From Hippopus hippopus (taxonomy: Eukaryota > Mollusca > Bivalvia > Cardiida > Cardiidae): a DNA stretch of 64,000 bases. Position numbers and translations under genes: made by a program. Positions within the stretch are counted from its first letter, which is position 1. Every line of letters begins with the position of its first letter. The notes beneath the pieces are model-generated. The model had not been told where the DNA came from. It did no database searches and saw nothing but the letters and a program-made list of their open reading frames with translations. This document shows, in pieces, positions 31,668-38,908 of this stretch. The stretch spans positions 39,854,388 through 39,918,387 of the forward strand of contig OX328111.1 of the NCBI GenBank assembly GCA_946811185.2. The letters run 5' to 3'.

Positions 31668-32033
31668 ATGGAAGTATCGTTTTTACCAGAATCTACAAAT
31701 GAAGTTAAATGGGAACTTGTAGCATTGATGAGAAAGTTGGAGGAGTGTACAATAGAAAAATTACAACAAATATCAAGAATAAATAATATAGAAGATTATG
31801 TAAAACATGAAAAGTCTAATCTAATATGTTTGTTGATAAAAAATATAGAACAAGAAATAATAGAATTAGAGGAGCACGATGAAGAAATACAAAAGGAAAT
31901 AAAAGAGGGAAAGTGGGATGCAATAAATTGGGAATATGAAAAAAAATCATTGTTAAACGATATTTTTGGTGAAATTGATGAAATGAGTAACCTCATAAAT
32001 GAGGATATAGAGGAGTTAAAAGATTACGATTAA
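31668..32033 (+). CDS. Acidic protein with possible SAP-like helix pair
   Basis: 121 residues from the ATG after AATAATAAAAAA; the longer frame from 31563 overlaps the ATPase and lacks such a block. Residues about 20-60 (CTIEKLQQISRINNIEDYVKHEKSNLICLLIKNI) have the pattern of SAP/Rho-N helices (L..L......I..Y..H.KS.LI..LL). The rest is strongly acidic with heptads (EIIELEEHDEEIQKEIKEG), probably coiled coil. Lies between ATPase and minor capsid. Function unknown; a DNA-binding virion component is possible. Confidence 0.6.
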   Translation: MEVSFLPESTNEVKWELVALMRKLEECTIEKLQQISRINNIEDYVKHEKSNLICLLIKNIEQEIIELEEHDEEIQKEIKEGKWDAINWEYEKKSLLNDIFGEIDEMSNLINEDIEELKDYD

Positions 32034-32073
32034 TGGAAATAAATCTGTTAAATAATATAATCATACTTATAAA

Positions 32074-32847
32074 ATGGAAAAACTTTTAAAACAAATTGTA
32101 AAAAATACGAACCATAAAACATCGTCTCAAATCATAGTAAGCGGCAACAAAACACGTTTTAGAACAAGGTTTAATCCTCCAATTCAACTGGAAAAGGATA
32201 AAGTATATGAAATAGCTATGGTAAACCTCGAAACTTACTACTCTTTTCCAAACATTGATGAAACGAACAACACATTCGTTTATTCTTCAGACAATGGCAC
32301 CACATGGATTAAAATAAAAATACCTGAAGGAAGTTATGACCTCGTTGACATTAATGATACGATTCGTCAGGAAATGAGAAAAAATGGCCATTACGATAGA
32401 GTTAATGAAGAGTATCCTATTAACTTTTCTGCGAACACTAATACCCTAAAGTCTGTTCTTATTATTGATGATGGTTATCAAGTAGATTTTAATCAACCAG
32501 GTTCCATCGCTAAAGTATTAGGTTTTACTCGAGCTAAATATACGCAAGGATTTCATGAGTCAGAGAATGTAGTGAACATTCTTAGCATAAATAGTTTGCT
32601 CGTTAACATAGATATTATTTCAGGAAGTTACGTTAATGGTTCAACAAAAAACACTATTTACTCCTTTTTCCCAAATGTTGCACCTGGATATAAGATAATT
32701 GAGTCACCAGTTAATTTAGTATACTTACCAATAACGTTAGATGAAATACATAACCTAAATGTAGATATTACGGACCAAGATGGTAATTTACTAAATCTTA
32801 GAGGTGAAAATTTAACGATTAGGTTTCATATTAGAGAAGCGAGATGA
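32074..32847 (+). CDS. mCP: Minor capsid (penton) protein, single jelly-roll
   Basis: 257 residues. N-terminal SSQIIVSGNKTRFRTRFNPPIQL and YEIAMVNLETYYSFPNI, then TFVYSS, IKIPEGSYDLVDIND and a C-terminal LNVDITDQDGNLLNLRGENLTIRFHI are the signature of Polinton penton proteins, which form pentamers at capsid vertices. All-beta character throughout, no signal or membrane segment. It follows the SAP-like gene after ACTTATAAA at the ATG and precedes the pX/pVI-like gene, the usual order. Intact. Confidence 0.88.
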   Translation: MEKLLKQIVKNTNHKTSSQIIVSGNKTRFRTRFNPPIQLEKDKVYEIAMVNLETYYSFPNIDETNNTFVYSSDNGTTWIKIKIPEGSYDLVDINDTIRQEMRKNGHYDRVNEEYPINFSANTNTLKSVLIIDDGYQVDFNQPGSIAKVLGFTRAKYTQGFHESENVVNILSINSLLVNIDIISGSYVNGSTKNTIYSFFPNVAPGYKIIESPVNLVYLPITLDEIHNLNVDITDQDGNLLNLRGENLTIRFHIREAR

Positions 32848-32875
32848 GCTAAATAAAAAAATACTCGTATATAAA

Positions 32876-33460
32876 ATGATAAGTTACACTAATGTTAAAG
32901 TAAATATATCTGAAGGACAAAAGCAAAAGCTTCAACATGCTGTTAAAGCTAGTTGCCCAGTAAGTATTCGTTTAGGTCATGAAGATTTACAAGGTAATGA
33001 TATTTTAGCAATTACCAATTCACAAGCAAAGAAAATGGCTAAAGCCTATAAGGATGGTGTGGGTATAACTATTAGAATGACTACAAAACAACTTAAATAT
33101 AACATGAAAATAGAAGGGGGTTTCCTCGGAATGTTAGCTGGGTTAGCTGCTAGGGCTTTACCGATGCTTGCAAAAACCGTTTTACCAGCTTTAGGTGTTG
33201 GTGCTCTTTCTGGATTAGCTCAAACAGGTGTTCAAAAAGCTATGGGGTCAGGTCTTTATCTTAAAAAAGGAGGATGTGTTTGTCAAGTTGAAACTGATGG
33301 AAGTGGATTATACTTAAAACCATACAAAGGTAAAGGATTAGAATCTGTTGGTGATGGGTTGTATTTAAAGCAAGGAGGAAAAATGTATGATGGAAAAGGA
33401 CTTTTACTTGGGCCTAATAGTCCATTTGCTAATATCCCTATCTTAGGAGCTATATTATAA
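32876..33460 (+). CDS. pX/pVI-like minor virion protein with protease site
   Basis: 194 residues. Residues 1-75 are a small beta/alpha domain with a DNA-binding-like polar surface (SYTNVKVNISEGQ...VKASCPVSIRLGHEDLQG). Then MKIEGG-F at 77-83 fits the adenain consensus (I79-E-G-G82 / F83). It is followed by a hydrophobic, amphipathic stretch (83-124, FLGMLAGLAARALPMLAKTV) as in membrane-lytic adenovirus pVI-type peptides, and a glycine-rich tail with three GLYLK motifs. It would be cleaved by the element's own protease to release the amphipathic segment during entry or maturation. Assignment is by layout and motif. Confidence 0.72.
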   Translation: MISYTNVKVNISEGQKQKLQHAVKASCPVSIRLGHEDLQGNDILAITNSQAKKMAKAYKDGVGITIRMTTKQLKYNMKIEGGFLGMLAGLAARALPMLAKTVLPALGVGALSGLAQTGVQKAMGSGLYLKKGGCVCQVETDGSGLYLKPYKGKGLESVGDGLYLKQGGKMYDGKGLLLGPNSPFANIPILGAIL

Positions 33461-33502
33461 AAAGAAATATTAATATAAGAAAAAAAATAGTAATTTAAAA
33501 AA

Positions 33503-33907
33503 ATGATATGTAAAAGTAGAGTTGATTACAAAAAAAATGGAAATTTTAAAGAAATACTATGGTTCCCTTTTAAAAATTTAGAACATCCACCTATACAAAT
33601 TACAGATAATTTATGGGAGGTATATTCACAACATGAAATAGTACTAGAACCTAAAAAAACTTTAAGGTTGCAGCTTGGTCTTGGTTATGTTCCAATATCT
33701 TATAGGGTTGTTAAAGCTTTACTTAATAATACTTTAGTTTTACAAGGTGTATCGCACAAGGGTGACCATAACCCTTCAGGAACTGAAGATATATTAGTAC
33801 TAATGAAAAACAATAATTCTGATAAAAAGATTACTATTGCAAAAAATGAACCATTATTTTACGTTGTATGTAATGATGACCGGTTTGATGAAAGATGGGA
33901 ATTCTAA
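33503..33907 (+). CDS. dUTPase-fold protein 1, no catalytic motifs
   Basis: 134 residues. Strand pattern EIVLEPKKTLRLQLGLGYVPI (like the dUTPase I/II region), VSHKGDHNPSG, TEDILVLMKNNNSDKKITIAKNEPLFYVV (motif IV-V region) follows trimeric dUTPases. The Asp-bearing motif I, the RSS motif and the C-terminal glycine loop are absent or altered, so hydrolase activity is unlikely. It is a paralogue of the next gene (shared YSQ, LGxGY). Catalytically dead dUTPase folds occur as viral adaptor proteins. Start after AATTTAAAAAA. Role unknown. Confidence 0.6.
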   Translation: MICKSRVDYKKNGNFKEILWFPFKNLEHPPIQITDNLWEVYSQHEIVLEPKKTLRLQLGLGYVPISYRVVKALLNNTLVLQGVSHKGDHNPSGTEDILVLMKNNNSDKKITIAKNEPLFYVVCNDDRFDERWEF

Positions 33908-33944
33908 TGTGTAATATTTAAATATTATTTACAATAAATAAAAA

Positions 33945-34322
33945 ATGGATATACATAAATTTGGTATAAAACCTAATATTACTACCCAACATAAAACTAT
34001 ATTTTGGAAACCTCATTTACATGGAGTAAGATATCCTCCCTTAAAACAAGATTCTCTAAAATGGAAAATATATTCACAAGTAACTATCAAGATTCCTCCT
34101 AATGATGGTAGGAGAGTTCCGTTAGGATTTGGTTATATAGCTACACGAGGAGTTGTAGTGATATCTATTAGTAATAAATGGAAAGATAGTTTAACCATTT
34201 CTAATGGTATACATCTTGATAATGATGTTAATGATATCTTAGTCTACATTTATAATTTCTCACAAAAACCAATTGAAATACCTGGGGGAGAGTTATTCTG
34301 CTATCTAAAATATTTATCATAA
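33945..34322 (+). CDS. dUTPase-fold protein 2, no catalytic motifs
   Basis: 125 residues, 37 bases after its paralogue: TIFWKPHLHGVRYPPL against EILWFPFKNLEHPPI, WKIYSQVTIKIPPNDGRRVPLGFGYI, and NDILVYIYNFSQKPIEIPGGELFCYLKYL as the C-terminal strands. The beta-clip layout is clearer than in copy 1, but again no catalytic Asp or RSS motif. Tandem duplication with divergence; possibly forms a homo- or heterotrimer. Confidence 0.6.
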   Translation: MDIHKFGIKPNITTQHKTIFWKPHLHGVRYPPLKQDSLKWKIYSQVTIKIPPNDGRRVPLGFGYIATRGVVVISISNKWKDSLTISNGIHLDNDVNDILVYIYNFSQKPIEIPGGELFCYLKYLS

Positions 34323-34343
34323 AAAAATTATTATATTTATAAA

Positions 34344-35009
34344 ATGGCAGATACAAATCAGGAACACCCTAATAAAATATATCCTATATTACCCAAAGAA
34401 CCAGGTACCGCAAGCGCTCCACCTATTGAAATGGAAACAATGGATAATGGCCATTCTTATAGACTTAAAAAAATATCTGAAGTACAAAATTTTCTAAAGA
34501 AGGAAATAAATGAAAGGGAGAGATTGAATAAAAAATATGTTAGAATGGCTAAAGTAGTTGATAATGTTGAAGGTGCATTGGTTGTTGTTTCATTAGCGTT
34601 AGGTGGTGCAGGTGTTATTTTGCTTTCTACGGTTGCCGCGGCACCTGTTGCTGTTGGATTAGAGAGTGCCGCTGGCGTAATTGGTCTTTCTTCATTGGTT
34701 AGTAAAATATTTGTTAGGAAAACTACTGCTAAAGCTGAAAAACATTTGAAAATACAAACTCTTGCTGCTGCTAAGCTTAATACTATAGATAATCATGTAT
34801 CAAAGGCTTTAATGGATAACCACATATCTGATGATGAGTTTAAGTTGATAATGGATGAAATGAATAAATATGAAGACATGAAGAGTGAAATAAGAAGTAA
34901 ATTTAAGAAGAAGGTAACAACTGAAGAAAAAGAAAGTTTGATTGAGAAAGGGAGGCAAGAAGCGAGGGAGTCCTTTCGGAGGCTTGTCGAAAACAAACAT
35001 ACTGTCTAG
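34344..35009 (+). CDS. Conserved Polinton two-helix membrane protein
   Basis: 221 residues. A proline-rich N-terminus (IYPILPKEPGTASAPPIE), a helical HSYRLKKISEVQNFLKKEINERERLNKKY region, then two hydrophobic helices (about 77-97 and 98-122: VVVSLALGGAGVILLS, VAVGLESAAGVIGLSSL) forming a hairpin. The rest is a charged helical domain with KLNTIDNHVSKAL and SDDEFKLIMDEMNKYEDMK. The layout matches a protein widespread in invertebrate Polintons, of unknown role. It may sit in an internal membrane or act in entry. Start after ATTTATAAA. Confidence 0.7.
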   Translation: MADTNQEHPNKIYPILPKEPGTASAPPIEMETMDNGHSYRLKKISEVQNFLKKEINERERLNKKYVRMAKVVDNVEGALVVVSLALGGAGVILLSTVAAAPVAVGLESAAGVIGLSSLVSKIFVRKTTAKAEKHLKIQTLAAAKLNTIDNHVSKALMDNHISDDEFKLIMDEMNKYEDMKSEIRSKFKKKVTTEEKESLIEKGRQEARESFRRLVENKHTV

Positions 35010-35196
35010 TATACCTTTTAAGTTACCTAATTTACCAAGTTTTAGATGTAAATGTCAATGTGAAATAGGATGAATAAATATATAAAAGCATTATATATGC
35101 TCTTATATATTAAAATCTATGATAAAATCTATGATAAAATCTATGATAAAATCTATGATAAAATCTATGTTAAAAAAAATATGTTGCTAATTAAAA
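35010..35196. promoter_or_regulatory. Spacer with 12-bp tandem repeats
   Basis: Five units of AAAATCTATGAT (35112-35171, the last ending GTT) sit 25 bases upstream of the next start codon. The longest spacer in the plus-strand block. Possible upstream activating sequence or length-variable spacer. Confidence 0.55.
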
Positions 35197-36120
35197 ATGT
35201 CATTTCTAAAAATAACTGACCCTGCAAAAAGAGACTTAATTGTAAAAGAGTATCTCGAAACGAGAAAGAAGATTCGGGATAATCTACTAGCAGAGAGAAC
35301 GGGGGAGAAAGAATTGCAAACCGATTTGTCAAAGTTTTTTAGACCTATAACGGAAACGCAAAAAGCTACAACAAAGGAGATTACAGAAGGACTTAAACCT
35401 ATTAAAGAAGGTGTAGAAAAATTACCAGAAGCTATTACTTTTCCAGCATTTCCATCTATCACAGCTTATGGAAAACCAGAAGAAAATGAAGCTGAACAGC
35501 TTAGGTGGTATATGGATAGATTGGAAAAAATGGAAAAAATGGAAGAAGAAAAGAACTATCCAGTTTTTGTTGGGCCACTTGCGGAGAAGTACCTAAGAAA
35601 GTTTGCTACTAAGTCTGAAGCTGATACAACGTATGGGTTATATGATAAAAATGGTAGATTTTATATTGGCAACACACCAGTTGGCATTTTAGACGATGAT
35701 ATTTTAGTTGGTGATGATTATTATGAAGGTACCCCTGGTTTATGGGAATTAATCGTATCTAAAAAACCAGACGAAAATATTTATAATGATGAGGATTTTA
35801 AAAATTATAAGGAGATAATGTCAAAAAGCAATACCCTCTATAAAAATAATAACCCAAAATCTAATTATCCAAAAAGTGGTAAATCATATAAATGGAAAAA
35901 CATGCTTTCCAACTTTTGGTATGATATGGGAACATCCGGAAAAGGAATTGTTATCCCATCTGACCCTAACGCATTACTAGAAAGACTAGACCTGTTGATG
36001 GCAAGTAAAGAAGCAGGTAATACAGGTGTAAGAAATGAGGTAGTAAGCATTTGTGATGAATTAAAAAGACAAGGTGTTTTAAATTCACACGATTATAAAA
36101 ATTTAATGTCTATACTATAA
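35197..36120 (+). CDS. Conserved Polinton protein, 307 aa
   Basis: Starts MSFLKITDPAKRDLIVKEYL, followed by FFRPITETQK, TFPAFPSITAYG, FVGPLAEKYLRKFATKSEADTTYGLYDKNGRFYIGN, TPGLWELIV and a C-terminal NALLERLDLLMASKEAGNTG, NEVVSICDELKRQG. This is a familiar Polinton-wide protein without known function. It has a helical N-terminal half, a central GTPGLWELI domain and a helical C-terminus. No catalytic motif or membrane segment. Overlaps nothing, and ends 5 bases before the next ATG, suggesting a shared transcript. Confidence 0.75.
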   Translation: MSFLKITDPAKRDLIVKEYLETRKKIRDNLLAERTGEKELQTDLSKFFRPITETQKATTKEITEGLKPIKEGVEKLPEAITFPAFPSITAYGKPEENEAEQLRWYMDRLEKMEKMEEEKNYPVFVGPLAEKYLRKFATKSEADTTYGLYDKNGRFYIGNTPVGILDDDILVGDDYYEGTPGLWELIVSKKPDENIYNDEDFKNYKEIMSKSNTLYKNNNPKSNYPKSGKSYKWKNMLSNFWYDMGTSGKGIVIPSDPNALLERLDLLMASKEAGNTGVRNEVVSICDELKRQGVLNSHDYKNLMSIL

Positions 36121-36125
36121 AAAAG

Positions 36126-36527
36126 ATGATAATCACTAAGAAACACGGATTTAAAACAAGATATTCATACGGTGGTTCCGGAATCTTTGATAGTATTGCT
36201 AACTTTTTAGCGAGGCTTTTTACTAGTAGTGCAGCTAAACAAATTGCGTCTTCTGCCCTTGATGTAGGAAAGAGTGTAGCTAAGGAAGGGGCAAAGAAAG
36301 CTTTAGAGGTTGGAAAAAGTGCAGCAGTAGAAGCAGGAAAAAAATTAGTTACGAAAGCTTTAACACCAAAATCGAAGCAAATTTTACAAAAATATAACAC
36401 AACACCAAAACCTAATGATACTCCTCCTAAAACACAAAACATTAGTACATTAATAGATGGAAGTGCCATTGCTATTCAAGACTTAGTTAAAAGGTTAAAC
36501 AGTGGAGCGGGTATTAAAACAGTATGA
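36126..36527 (+). CDS. Basic Ala/Lys-rich amphipathic virion-type protein
   Basis: 133 residues. A short basic N-terminus with a Gly-Gly (YSYGGSG), an amphipathic helix (IFDSIANFLARLFT), three KxxAKxxAKxA-like segments (KSVAKEGAKKALEVGKSAAV), and a proline-rich tail ending in a helix (AIAIQDLVKRLNSGAG). Composition resembles adenovirus core or lytic peptides. The Gly-Gly does not meet the strict adenain P4 rule. It starts 6 bases after the previous stop with ACTATAAAAAAG. Likely a DNA-condensing or membrane-active capsid component; unproven. Confidence 0.6.
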   Translation: MIITKKHGFKTRYSYGGSGIFDSIANFLARLFTSSAAKQIASSALDVGKSVAKEGAKKALEVGKSAAVEAGKKLVTKALTPKSKQILQKYNTTPKPNDTPPKTQNISTLIDGSAIAIQDLVKRLNSGAGIKTV

Positions 36528-36563
36528 ATAAGTTAAGAAAATTATATTCATTATATAAAAAGA

Positions 36564-36923
36564 ATGTCTATATTAAATTTTAATCGTGTAGATCATGGAA
36601 AATACAATACTGCTACTATTGAAATAGTAGGCGCTTCTTTAAACATAAAAGATTGTGATATCCTTGAAATTAATAAAACGAAATATAATTATAAAAAAGC
36701 TGTTGTGAAGTTATCTCCTGAAAAGGTAACCAAGATGAAAGAGATTGAGGAAAAGGTGAATAAATATTTAAAAAATTTGGGTATACCTGAAATAAAACTT
36801 GTATACGGTAATAGAGTTTATCCTAAAGCTATACTGAATACTGCAAAAAGCATTAAACTTCGAGGTGTGTTTGTTAATGATAATAATAAGTCTTTTCCCC
36901 AGCTTTATTTTGAACAATTATAA
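36564..36923 (+). CDS. Conserved Polinton protein, 119 aa
   Basis: MSILNFNRVDHGKYNTATIE, then NYKKAVVKLSPEKVTKMKEIEEKVNKYL, VYGNRVYPKAIL, and IKLRGVFVNDNNKSFPQLYF. Alternating strands at both ends and one helix in the middle would fit a small beta-barrel (for example an OB-like, nucleic-acid-binding fold), but no motif decides it. Typically found just upstream of the major capsid gene in Polintons, as here. Start after TTATATAAAAAGA. Function unknown. Confidence 0.6.
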   Translation: MSILNFNRVDHGKYNTATIEIVGASLNIKDCDILEINKTKYNYKKAVVKLSPEKVTKMKEIEEKVNKYLKNLGIPEIKLVYGNRVYPKAILNTAKSIKLRGVFVNDNNKSFPQLYFEQL

Positions 36924-36961
36924 TTTTTATTTCATTTAAAAATTATAATCACTATTATAAA

Positions 36962-38248
36962 ATGGATATTCTAAAAATAACCGAACCAATTTTAAAAGAT
37001 GATAGTATTGATGAGTATGAACACCATGAGTATGAACCAATCACTGGTACCAATCTCAACAACCCAGGAGGAGAAATTAGGATTAACATTGAGACTCAAG
37101 ATATTTTTACTCATCCTAGTGAAAGTTATTTACTTATTATAGGTGAATTAGTAAGAAGTGATAATGGAGCAGTTTATGATGCTAACACTAATATTTCTTT
37201 AACAAACAATGGTCTCATGTATCTTTTTAATAATATTAAGTATCAACTTTCGGGTATGGAGATTGAATCTGTATTAAATCCTGGTCAGGCTACTACAATG
37301 CTTGGGTTGTTAAAATATCCTGATGATTTCTCTAAATCACAAGGGTTAAATCAATTGTGGTATAAAGATACAGCGGCTAACGCGGGTGCCGGAAACACTG
37401 GTTTTATTGTAAGAAGAAATTATATTATTAATGATCCTCTTCCAAGAGGTACCTTTAGCTTCAGAGTTCCATTAAAACATATATTTGGTTTTTGTGATGA
37501 TTATGATAAGATATTGTATGGAATGAAGCAAACTCTCACATTAACGAGAACTAATAATAATGATGCAATCTTTCGAGATGGTGCTGCTCCTGCTGATGGT
37601 AGAATTAATTTACTTAGAGTATCTTGGTTTATGCCACACGTGCTACCTGCAGATGAAGAGAAAATGCAACTTTATAAAATTATTGAGAAAAAAGAAAAAA
37701 TACCGGTTGGATATAGAATGAGGCAGTGTGACTCTATTGCGGTTCCCGAGTCAACATCATTTACCTGGAGACTTGCTGTCAAATCATCACCTGAAGTGCC
37801 ACGTTTTATCATTGTTGGTTTTCAGACTGGTAAAAGCGGTGACCAACAACAAAATCCAGCTATATTTGACCATAGAAACGTTAAAAACATTTATGTTACG
37901 TTAAATGCTACTAGATATCCCGCTGTTGATTATAATCTCAGTTTTACCGCAAACCAATTTAGTAGAGTGTATGGGGACGCTTCTCTATTTAGGTCTAAGT
38001 TTTATAACATGAATGAAATGGTGTCAAACCCTAACATTACTCCCTCAGATTATATAACCCTTTATCCTTTGTTTTTGTTTGATGTTTCCAAACAGAGTGA
38101 GAGATTGAAATACTCTGTCACTGATATCCAAATCAAAACACATTTTACTGAAAATGTGCTTGCAAATACAGAGGCATATGCTGTTATTATTAGTGATAGG
38201 TTAATTAACTTTCAGTCTGATGGAAGTAAAATGAGTGTAGTGTATTAA
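36962..38248 (+). CDS. MCP: Major capsid protein, double jelly-roll
   Basis: 428 residues, DILKITEPILKDDSIDEYEHHEYEPITGTNLNN at the N-terminus, then EIRINIETQDIFTHPSESYLLIIGELV, LMYLFNNIKYQLSGMEIESVLNPGQATTMLGLLKYPDDF, PLPRGTFSFRVPLKHIFGFCDDYDKILYGMKQTLTLTR and YNMNEMVSN.. regions typical of Polinton capsids. It forms hexameric (pseudo-hexagonal) capsomers. The second jelly-roll includes PRFIIVGFQTGKSGDQQQNPAIFDHRNVKNIYVTLNATRYP. Start after CTATTATAAA. No break seen. Its presence with penton, ATPase and protease implies virion formation. Confidence 0.92.
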   Translation: MDILKITEPILKDDSIDEYEHHEYEPITGTNLNNPGGEIRINIETQDIFTHPSESYLLIIGELVRSDNGAVYDANTNISLTNNGLMYLFNNIKYQLSGMEIESVLNPGQATTMLGLLKYPDDFSKSQGLNQLWYKDTAANAGAGNTGFIVRRNYIINDPLPRGTFSFRVPLKHIFGFCDDYDKILYGMKQTLTLTRTNNNDAIFRDGAAPADGRINLLRVSWFMPHVLPADEEKMQLYKIIEKKEKIPVGYRMRQCDSIAVPESTSFTWRLAVKSSPEVPRFIIVGFQTGKSGDQQQNPAIFDHRNVKNIYVTLNATRYPAVDYNLSFTANQFSRVYGDASLFRSKFYNMNEMVSNPNITPSDYITLYPLFLFDVSKQSERLKYSVTDIQIKTHFTENVLANTEAYAVIISDRLINFQSDGSKMSVVY

Positions 38249-38271
38249 GATTTTTTTCTTTTTATATAAAA

Positions 38272-38610
38272 ATGATAAAGACTACAGATTTAAAACAAAT
38301 TCTTAAAGAAAATAATATAAATTTCTACTCATACTGGGATAAAAAGCGTTTAGTTGAGTTGGTGAAAGAACATGGATTGTTTCCGAGTGAATCACCTAAA
38401 GAAGAAAAAAGCACAGACCCTAAGTTTGATAGATTAAAAACTATTATGAAAAATCCTAAGAAAGTTAGTTTAGAGGATGTTAAAACTGGAGAAATAAAAA
38501 CCTTTCCATCGATTTATAAGGCAAGCCAATTTATAGACCGCAGTCCACAAACGATTGAGAATTGGAATGGAAGGGTTTGGAAAGATAAATATAAGATTAA
38601 CGTCTATTAA
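38272..38610 (+). CDS. SAP-like plus NUMOD1-like DNA-binding protein
   Basis: 112 residues. N-terminal DLKQILKENNINFYSYWDKKRLVELVKEHG has the SAP helix-turn-helix pattern. The C-terminal half (KVSLEDVKTGEIKTFPSIYKASQFIDRSPQTIENWNGRVWKDKYKI) resembles the NUMOD1-type module of homing endonucleases and phage proteins (strand, then a helix-turn-helix S..KAS.FI..S..TI..W). No nuclease motif. Start after TTATATAAAA. Its 3' end overlaps the antisense gene at 38597-38818 by 14 bases. Confidence 0.65.
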   Translation: MIKTTDLKQILKENNINFYSYWDKKRLVELVKEHGLFPSESPKEEKSTDPKFDRLKTIMKNPKKVSLEDVKTGEIKTFPSIYKASQFIDRSPQTIENWNGRVWKDKYKINVY

Positions 38611-38818
38611 GTTCCCAAAGTTTCCAACCAGTTTTTTTTATTGTTTTTTTATTTAAATCTGGTTTAATACCGTTACTAACAAGTTTTTTAATTATCTCAT
38701 GTTTACATAAATTTTTTATTCCTATTTCATTATCATATCTCTTAGGTACCTTGGTTTCACATAATTTTATTAATTCAAGTCTAGTATATCTTTTCATAAA
38801 TTCTTCTTCATCCCACAT
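38597..38818 (-). CDS. Small SAP-like protein, 73 aa
   Basis: MWDEEEFMKRYTRLELIKLCETKVPKRYDNEIGIKNLCKHEIIKKLVSNGIKPD: two short helices with the SAP/LEM-type spacing, basic C-terminus. Upstream of the ATG is TATATATATAAAA, the same TATA-to-ATG layout as accepted genes, and it diverges from the polymerase. Convergent overlap of 14 bases with the previous gene. Accepted on promoter and composition; function unknown. Confidence 0.5.
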   Translation of the reverse strand: MWDEEEFMKRYTRLELIKLCETKVPKRYDNEIGIKNLCKHEIIKKLVSNGIKPDLNKKTIKKTGWKLWELNRR

Positions 38819-38908
38819 TTTTATATATATATTAATAGAATTTAATATATATATAATTTCAAAAAATTTTTTGATGATAAGATAAGAAAATTATATTTAC
38901 TTTATAAA
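38819..38908. promoter_or_regulatory. Divergent promoter, 73-aa gene and polymerase
   Basis: AT-only tract with TATATATATATTAATAG and, at the polymerase start, TACTTTATAAA directly before the ATG. Confidence 0.5.
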
